From Gammaproteobacteria bacterium (GTDB taxonomy: Bacteria; Pseudomonadota; Gammaproteobacteria; Steroidobacterales; Woeseiaceae): DNA of 40,112 bases. This document shows, piece by piece, positions 35,027-40,112 of the stretch. The first letter of the stretch is position 1. Every line of letters begins with the position of its first letter. The stretch covers positions 1-40,112 of the forward strand of contig JAOTUU010000009.1 in assembly GCA_029863705.1 (NCBI GenBank), in the 5' to 3' direction. Below the pieces are notes generated by a model. The model saw nothing but the letters and a program-made list of their open reading frames with translations. It searched no databases and had not been told where the DNA came from. Made by a program: the position numbers and the translations under genes.

Positions 35027-36796
35027 ATGGCAGGACAGGTTTTTCAGCGCGTTTGGCGCGTTGTCTCGTTCTTTGCCGCCGCTGTTGCGCTGCTGCAGAG
35101 CGCCTCATGCGAGCAACACAAAGCAGCCGAGCCGGACGCGCAAGTCATCGTCATCGGCGCCGGCTTATCAGGGCTGTCCGCGGCGGTGGAAATGGCTCGC
35201 AGCGGCCTGCAAGTGCTGGTGATCGACATGAACTCTGTTGCCGGTGGTCACACCATGCTGGCGGGCGGTGTGGCCATGGCTGCTACGCCGCTACAGGAAA
35301 GCCTGGGCATCGAGGACTCAGCCGAGCTGGCCTACGATGACTGGATGGACTGGAGCAAAGATGGCGACGCTGAGTGGACTCGGTTTTACGCCAGCAATTC
35401 ACGCCCGATGGTCTATGACTGGGTCACTGAAATGGGCGTCGAATTCATCCGCGTGGTGCCCAGCCATGGCAACAGCGTGCCGCGCTTCCATTTTACCCGG
35501 GGTCGCGCAGCGCATCTGGTTCTGCCGATTTATCGAACCGCACTGCGCCTGCCGAACATATCGTTTCAGTGGAATGCCAATGCGGAGGAGTTGCTCGTCG
35601 AAGGTAAACGGGTTACGGGTGTCGTGGTGAAAGATCTGCGCAGCGGCGAAATGCGTCGCTTGACTGCGGACAACGTGGTGCTTGCCACCGGAGGTTTTGA
35701 ATCTGACGTCGAGCGTGTGCTTGCTAACTGGATTCCCGGTCTGCCGCAGCCTGATCGCCTCCTGATCGGTTCAGCCATCAGTGCTACTGGCTCTGGACAT
35801 GATATGGCGACCGGCGCCGGTGCCGCTTTGGCCAGGATAAACCGACATTTTATCTATGTGAACGGCGTTATCGATCCGCGCGATATACAGCAAAGCCATG
35901 CTTTGACTGCGGGCCATGAACACTCGTTATGGGTTAACGCAAGCGGTCACCGCTTTACCAATGAGGCGGGCTTCGAAAAAGATATCCTCGTTGACCTGCT
36001 GCGGCAGAAACCGTCCACGTACTGGATGGTTTTCGATGACGCAAGTCGCGATAGTTTCGGCGTGCGTGGCGCCGCCTGGCTTAATAATCCGTCAGATGAA
36101 CATCCGATATTGGATAACCCCAGGGCGACGAAGCGCGCACAGAGTTTGCGCGAGTTGGCGGCAATGTCCGGGCTGCCAGGTGAAGCTCTTGTGCAAAGTG
36201 TGAAGGAATTTAACGCATCAATCGATGCTGGTGAAGACGCTGCATTTGGTCGCTTTTCGCACGGCGAAAATATGCCGCCAAAAATACAACAGCCGCCGTT
36301 CTACGCCGTCCAGGTATTTCCTGTGACGCGGAAAAACATGGGCGGTGTTGCCGTCGACCGGCAATTGCGCGCACTTGATAAGTCAGGTCAGGTTGTGCCC
36401 GGCTTGTTCGCGGTTGGAGAGTTGAACGGCAGTCTCGGTATCAATGGCATGTTCGGTCTCGACGGCATGTTTCTTGGGCCGGCAATTCTAAGTGGTCGAG
36501 TTGCGGCACAGAGTATTGTTGCGGCAACTGCCACGCAGACGAAGGTAGCCGAAATTCAGCCTGCCGGGCATTCGCGTGACGCTGGCGAGTGGCAGGCGAC
36601 GCTGACGTCGGAGGGTCTGGAAGCGCTGCTCTCAACGCAACGCGATGGCTACTGGCACTTCCAGGTGTCGCACCAGTTGGCCCTCGAGCGAAATTATGAA
36701 TGCTCGAGTTGCCATTCGGCGCAGCTTCCGTTTGCACCCGTAAGCGATCGAGCAAGTCGTCTGTTGCAGACCGAGGTTTGCACGACCTGTCACTGA
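35027..36796 (+). CDS. FAD-binding flavoprotein with two C-terminal haem c motifs
   Basis: This protein has 589 residues from the ATG at 35027 (AGGGGTGGG upstream). The longer frame from 34904 would run through operator 4. A signal peptide ends near residue 28 (LLQSASC), possibly a lipoprotein. The FAD Rossmann motif is GAGLSG (44-49). The fold and the block GELNGSLGINGMFGLDG belong to the fumarate reductase / 3-ketosteroid dehydrogenase flavoprotein family. Two haem motifs lie at the extreme C-terminus: CSSCH (559-563) and CTTCH (585-589), the second ending on the last residue. The protein is a periplasmic flavocytochrome that could reduce or dehydrogenate the substrate and exchange electrons with the PQQ or molybdenum enzymes. 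Confidence 0.85.
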   Translation: MAGQVFQRVWRVVSFFAAAVALLQSASCEQHKAAEPDAQVIVIGAGLSGLSAAVEMARSGLQVLVIDMNSVAGGHTMLAGGVAMAATPLQESLGIEDSAELAYDDWMDWSKDGDAEWTRFYASNSRPMVYDWVTEMGVEFIRVVPSHGNSVPRFHFTRGRAAHLVLPIYRTALRLPNISFQWNANAEELLVEGKRVTGVVVKDLRSGEMRRLTADNVVLATGGFESDVERVLANWIPGLPQPDRLLIGSAISATGSGHDMATGAGAALARINRHFIYVNGVIDPRDIQQSHALTAGHEHSLWVNASGHRFTNEAGFEKDILVDLLRQKPSTYWMVFDDASRDSFGVRGAAWLNNPSDEHPILDNPRATKRAQSLRELAAMSGLPGEALVQSVKEFNASIDAGEDAAFGRFSHGENMPPKIQQPPFYAVQVFPVTRKNMGGVAVDRQLRALDKSGQVVPGLFAVGELNGSLGINGMFGLDGMFLGPAILSGRVAAQSIVAATATQTKVAEIQPAGHSRDAGEWQATLTSEGLEALLSTQRDGYWHFQVSHQLALERNYECSSCHSAQLPFAPVSDRASRLLQTEVCTTCH

Positions 36797-36850
36797 CGCG
36801 TCGCGTCAAATATCGCGTTCGCCTGTGTGACCAGGTCGAAGAACTGGTGT

Positions 36851-37912
36851 TCAGCCGATACGCAATAGCTGCAGCAGGTTGCCCCCGAGGATGGCTTCCT
36901 TCTCGGCATCGCAGAGATAGGAGGCGTTGAGTATCAGGTCCAGCGTGTCAGGCCAGCTGAAGGGTAAGTCGGTGCCATAGACCACCTGGCTGGCGCCCAT
37001 TTCCGCCACCAGGTGCCGCAGCCCCTCGTCCGTGAAGACCATCGAATCAGCGAGAATCTGCGATTTCAGGTATTCGGACGGACGTTTCTGATTGGCGCAG
37101 TTGGCATTACCCCTTACTTCGCATGCGACCTCGGTGCGGCCCAGGTAGGACGGCAGGTAACCGCCGCCGTGCGCTGCACACACTTTCAACTGCGGGAAGC
37201 GGTCGAAGGTGCCGTCGAAGATCATGTGGGACAGAAACGTCGTGGTCTCGAGCGGGTTGCCAATGATATTGCCAAGATCGCCGCGACCGTCGAAGCCCCC
37301 CTCCTTAACGAGGTACTCGGCGCTGCTTGGATGCATAAACACCGTAACGCCCAATTCCTCGGCCTTGGCCCAGAAGGGGTCGAAGCGCTCGGATGACGGC
37401 GCCGCGCCATTGACGTGGCCGCCGATGGAAGCACCGCGGTGGCCCAGTTTGGTGACGGCGTATTCGAGCTGCTCGGCAGCCAGATCGGGATGCTGCAGCG
37501 ATACCGTGCTCAAAGCCACGAAGCGATCGGGGTGGTCCGCACACCATTCGGCAAGGCCCTCATCCTGGGTGCGGGTAATGCGCCGCGCCAGATCTTCATC
37601 GGCTGTATACCACCAGTATTGATTGATACTGAGCGCTTGAATGTCGACGCCGAGTTTATCCATCCGCTCCAGACGCCTTGGCCCCAACAGACGTAAATCG
37701 CCGACCGTCATTTCCAGCGGCGTGCCGCTGACTACTTTCTCGACTGCGGGAATACCGCAGTGCGCGTGGATGTCGACGACCTTAATCGGCTTGCCGCCGA
37801 TCGATATCCTCCGCCGGGTCGGCTGCGCGACAGCATACGAATACGGGCCCAGGGCAAACCCTGCGGCGCCTGCATAGGCTACGGTTTTTAAAAATTCTCT
37901 ACGGTCCGGCAT
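36851..37912 (-). CDS. Tat-exported metal-dependent amidohydrolase (amidohydrolase 2 / ACMSD-like)
   Basis: This 353-residue protein has a twin-arginine signal (DRREFLKT, 3-10). The TIM-barrel metal motif is DIHAHCG with H49 and H51. Later come FMHPSS, AAHGGGYLP and YGTDLPF, the usual order of the amidohydrolase 2 family. This family contains decarboxylases of aromatic acids (ACMSD, LigW type) and lactone hydrolases. Most characterised members are cytoplasmic, so export is unusual. It is transcribed divergently from the CocE-type hydrolase across operator 5 and is probably part of the same periplasmic step. Confidence 0.87.
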   Translation of the reverse strand: MPDRREFLKTVAYAGAAGFALGPYSYAVAQPTRRRISIGGKPIKVVDIHAHCGIPAVEKVVSGTPLEMTVGDLRLLGPRRLERMDKLGVDIQALSINQYWWYTADEDLARRITRTQDEGLAEWCADHPDRFVALSTVSLQHPDLAAEQLEYAVTKLGHRGASIGGHVNGAAPSSERFDPFWAKAEELGVTVFMHPSSAEYLVKEGGFDGRGDLGNIIGNPLETTTFLSHMIFDGTFDRFPQLKVCAAHGGGYLPSYLGRTEVACEVRGNANCANQKRPSEYLKSQILADSMVFTDEGLRHLVAEMGASQVVYGTDLPFSWPDTLDLILNASYLCDAEKEAILGGNLLQLLRIG

Positions 37913-37971
37913 GAATCACTCTCCTGAATTGGTACGGATGTCGTCCGCGGCAGGTAAGCCCTGACGGCGAA

Positions 37972-38000
37972 TTGACAGCGATTGGGGCTCATGATTTACT
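37972..38000 (+). promoter_or_regulatory. Predicted promoter of the CocE/NonD hydrolase
   Basis: A consensus -35 TTGACA (37972-37977) is followed after 17 bases by TTTACT (37995-38000), a four-of-six match to a -10 box. The operator at 38000-38013 begins on its last base, covering the start-site region. Confidence 0.45.
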
Positions 38001-38013
38001 GCAATCGTTTGCA
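38000..38013. promoter_or_regulatory. LacI-type operator, site 5
   Basis: TGCAATCGTTTGCA exactly matches the shared palindrome. It lies in the 174-base divergent gap between the Tat amidohydrolase (-) and the CocE/NonD hydrolase (+), at the predicted transcription start of the latter. Confidence 0.78.
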
Positions 38014-38086
38014 CAGTCAATACTATAACCGAATAAAAGCGGTTTCGCTCGATACTTTGCTTCCCATTGCGACCAGGGCCGGAAAA

Positions 38087-39793
38087 ATGACAATCAATTC
38101 GCGAACAAATGTTGTGCTGCGTCTTCTTGCTGCAGCGAGCCTGCTCGTAGCAGCATTCCAGCCGGTGGTAGCCACCGCTGACGAAGCCCTGTCACAGCCT
38201 GAATATGGCGTCGTCTTCGAAAAAGACGTCGCGATCCCGGTGCGTGATGGAACGGTATTGAGGGCCGATGTGTATCGACCCGATGTGCCGAATGCGGCTG
38301 GTGATGATGCCAGGTTTCCGGTTCTCGTCAGCCTGAGCGCGTATCAAAAGAGTCTGGATCGGGTCTTGCCGCATGTCAGGCCGTTTACCCATGTGGAACG
38401 ACCCGAGCCTGACTGGTGGGTAGCTCGCGGTTATGTGCTGGTGTTCATCGATACCCGTGGCACAGGGACATCACCAGGAAAGGCCGACATCTGGTCGATG
38501 CAGGAGACCCGTGACTATTACGACGCCATTGAGTGGGCCGCGCGGCAGGACTGGAGCAGCGGTAAAGTCGGTTTGTCCGGCGTGTCCTATTACGCGATCA
38601 CGCAATGGAATGTGGCTAGTTTGCAGCCGCCGTCGCTGACGACCATCGTGCCCTGGGAGGGTTGGGCCGACCTGTACCGGGACTCGGTGTTTCACGGTGG
38701 CGTCCTCAACCAGGCGTTTTACGGACGCTGGTGGATCGATGTCGTCGGTAAGCAGTTGCTCGAATTTACCCGCGCGGACAACTCGGCGGCCTTCGATGAA
38801 AACCTGATGTGGAACTTCATGACCCATCACACGGATAGCCGCTGGTGGGACGAGGTGAAATCCCGGGCACAGTTCGACAAGATCACCGTGCCGCTCTACA
38901 GTTCCGGTAACTGGGGTGGCTGGAACCATCATCTGCGCGGCAACATTGACGCCTATGTGCGCTCGGCTTCGAAGGACAAGAAATTACAGGTACATATCGG
39001 CGGGCACACGGACGCCTTCTACTCGGATGAAGGCAAGACAGAGATGTTGCGCTGGTATGACTACTGGCTGAAGGGCAGGGACACCGGCATCATGGACGAG
39101 CCGCCCGTCAAGATCTGCGTGCGCGTCAGTGTTAACGAATGCAGCTGGCGATTCGAAGATGAATGGCCGCTCGCGCGAACTCAGTACACCAAATATTACC
39201 TGAGCACGGAGGATGCAGGCGTCGTCGAAGATGCAATGCACGATCTTCGCCTGGTCACTACACCGCCTGCGAAGAAAGACGAGATCACGTTTCCTTCCGG
39301 GCCGGAGGCCTACCGGCGCGGCGTCAACGGGCAGCCCATGGTGTCTTTCGTGACCGAGCCCATGACCGAGGACGTCGAGGTTACCGGTCACATCAACCTC
39401 AAGTTGTGGGTGTCATCCGAAACGGACGACATGGACGTGTTTGCCTATCTGCGTAACGTGGCACCCGATGGCAGCGTCGAAACGGCTACGCGTGGCATTC
39501 TGAAAGTGTCGCACCGCAAGCTCGATCGCGAGCTGTCCAAACCGTACCGGCCATATCACACGCATGACGAGGAATGGAAGCTGATGCCGGGTGAGATCGT
39601 GCCGATCGAGGTCGAGATCTGGGCGACCAGCATGGTGTTCAGGAAGGGGCACCGCATACGCCTCGATGTTCAGCCACACGACGGCGATCACTACTTCGCT
39701 GCGTATAAGCTCAAGGACAACAGTATTTACATCGGGCCGGATCACGAGTCCCACGTCTTGCTGCCAATCGTGCCGCAGCGGGAGCAAGACTGA
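38087..39793 (+). CDS. Secreted CocE/NonD-family hydrolase
   Basis: This protein has 568 residues from the ATG at 38087. A longer frame from 37982 would include the operator, so it is rejected. The signal peptide ends near VVATA (about 31). The opening VRDGTVLRADVYRP is typical of the S15/CocE family. The nucleophile is S167 in GLSGVSYYA, where the usual final glycine of GxSYxG is alanine. The acid and histidine lie in the region around HIGGHTDAFYSDEGKTEM. The C-terminal X-Pro dipeptidyl-peptidase-like jelly roll spans about 420-565. It hydrolyses esters or acyl amides in the periplasm. The substrate is unknown. Confidence 0.88.
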   Translation: MTINSRTNVVLRLLAAASLLVAAFQPVVATADEALSQPEYGVVFEKDVAIPVRDGTVLRADVYRPDVPNAAGDDARFPVLVSLSAYQKSLDRVLPHVRPFTHVERPEPDWWVARGYVLVFIDTRGTGTSPGKADIWSMQETRDYYDAIEWAARQDWSSGKVGLSGVSYYAITQWNVASLQPPSLTTIVPWEGWADLYRDSVFHGGVLNQAFYGRWWIDVVGKQLLEFTRADNSAAFDENLMWNFMTHHTDSRWWDEVKSRAQFDKITVPLYSSGNWGGWNHHLRGNIDAYVRSASKDKKLQVHIGGHTDAFYSDEGKTEMLRWYDYWLKGRDTGIMDEPPVKICVRVSVNECSWRFEDEWPLARTQYTKYYLSTEDAGVVEDAMHDLRLVTTPPAKKDEITFPSGPEAYRRGVNGQPMVSFVTEPMTEDVEVTGHINLKLWVSSETDDMDVFAYLRNVAPDGSVETATRGILKVSHRKLDRELSKPYRPYHTHDEEWKLMPGEIVPIEVEIWATSMVFRKGHRIRLDVQPHDGDHYFAAYKLKDNSIYIGPDHESHVLLPIVPQREQD

Positions 39794-39811
39794 CCGGGGA
39801 TGTGAGTTGAA

Positions 39812-40112
39812 TCAGAAGCCGCAATCCTTGCCCATTCTCGCGATGGTGCAAGGCTCTGCCTTATTTGCGTCGGTATCCGCGCCCTGTCCTGAGATTCGAT
39901 AGTCCCAGTGCGTTGCAGCGCGCTGCAGGATACTGGCCAGATCCTCATCTAGCAGGAACCCTTCATCGATCAGTTGCATAGCTGATTCGGCGACTAAGCC
40001 AAGGTACTGTGCGCGGTCCGTGTAACGCTCGAGTATCGAGGGTCGTGGGTCACCGCTTGCTTCACGTTCTGCAACGCTATTCGCGAAAGGAATAGACTTT
40101 CCGTTCATGTGG
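39812..40112 (-). CDS. C-terminal part of an alpha/beta hydrolase domain protein (N-terminus outside window)
   Basis: The frame ends at the TGA at 39812-39814 and stays open to the right window edge; about 99 residues are visible. IPFANSVAEREASGDPRPS followed by SILERY, then LIDEGFLLDEDLASILQRAA, is the characteristic end of the large bacterial alpha/beta hydrolase domain family (PF20091-like). The ATG at 40106-40108 is probably internal, as this tail is always C-terminal to the catalytic domain. It converges with the CocE hydrolase at an 18-base gap. The catalytic residues are out of view. Confidence 0.7.
   Translation of the reverse strand, partial: HMNGKSIPFANSVAEREASGDPRPSILERYTDRAQYLGLVAESAMQLIDEGFLLDEDLASILQRAATHWDYRISGQGADTDANKAEPCTIARMGKDCGF

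Noticed and set aside
36830-36848. Small hairpin ACCAG / CTGGT between the flavocytochrome and amidohydrolase genes
   Set aside because: The stem is only five pairs and has no T tract, so it is not a convincing terminator.
1-40112. CRISPR arrays, tRNA or rRNA genes, insertion sequences, integrases, defence systems
   Set aside because: None was seen: no spaced direct repeats, no cloverleaf-like tracts recognised by eye, and no transposase, recombinase or nuclease-type proteins.

Overview
The window looks like a catabolic and transport gene cluster from a Gram-negative, aerobic proteobacterium, probably a gammaproteobacterium. This rests on a TonB-dependent receptor, several Tat and lipoprotein signals, two tripartite tricarboxylate (TTT) transport systems, PQQ and molybdenum dehydrogenases, and glutathione transferases. 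The taxon is inferred from protein style only. There are no rRNA or tRNA genes, CRISPR arrays, insertion sequences or phage genes. Coding density is high and both outermost genes are cut by the window edges.

Layout. 1-611 (-) is the N-terminal part of a Tat-exported FAD oxidoreductase. 721-1425 (-) is a fumarylacetoacetase-family hydrolase. Divergent from it, 1521-7692 (+) holds a ThDP-dependent enzyme, a crotonase-fold protein that keeps the catalytic residues of 6-oxocamphor hydrolase, a beta-hydroxyacid dehydrogenase, and a two-subunit isoquinoline-oxidoreductase-type molybdenum enzyme. 7813-13998 (+) encodes an LVIVD beta-propeller, a DUF5916-type outer-membrane protein, a GST, and a cytochrome c fused to FG-GAP repeats. 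14003-18990 (-) is an operon of a LigF-like GST, a glutathionyl-hydroquinone reductase, and a TTT binding protein and permease. 19264-21885 (+) is a TonB-dependent receptor with a clear terminator. 21960-22667 (-) is a GntR/FCD regulator, divergent from 22743-31569 (+), which encodes a Gfo/Idh oxidoreductase, a creatininase-family amidohydrolase, a cupin, a D-2-hydroxyacid dehydrogenase, a second TTT pair, a lipoprotein alpha/beta hydrolase and an MFS transporter. 31587-34898 (-) has a GPH-type symporter and a PQQ dehydrogenase. 35027-36796 (+) is a flavoprotein with two C-terminal haem c motifs. 36851-37912 (-) is a Tat-exported amidohydrolase, 38087-39793 (+) a CocE/NonD hydrolase, and 39812-40112 (-) the C-terminus of an alpha/beta hydrolase.

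The strongest non-coding signal is a repeated LacI-type palindrome, TGCAAwCGwTTGCA. Four exact copies, one one-mismatch copy and one degenerate tandem copy all lie in promoter regions: before the FAD oxidoreductase, the LVIVD operon, the TonB receptor / GST divergon, the PQQ dehydrogenase / flavocytochrome divergon, and the amidohydrolase / CocE divergon. They tie most of the window into one predicted regulon, although no LacI-family gene is visible here. A separate palindrome between the GntR gene and the Gfo/Idh gene suggests a second, locally controlled module.

Working model (inference). An organic compound crosses the outer membrane through the TonB receptor. Periplasmic PQQ, molybdenum and flavin enzymes oxidise or hydrolyse it, and electrons pass to c-type haem proteins. 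Products enter through TTT and MFS carriers. Cytoplasmic glutathione chemistry and C-C cleavage (the beta-diketone hydrolase, the FAH-family protein, the ThDP enzyme) then break it down. The substrate cannot be read from sequence. A cyclic ketone, terpenoid or aryl-ether-containing aromatic fits best.
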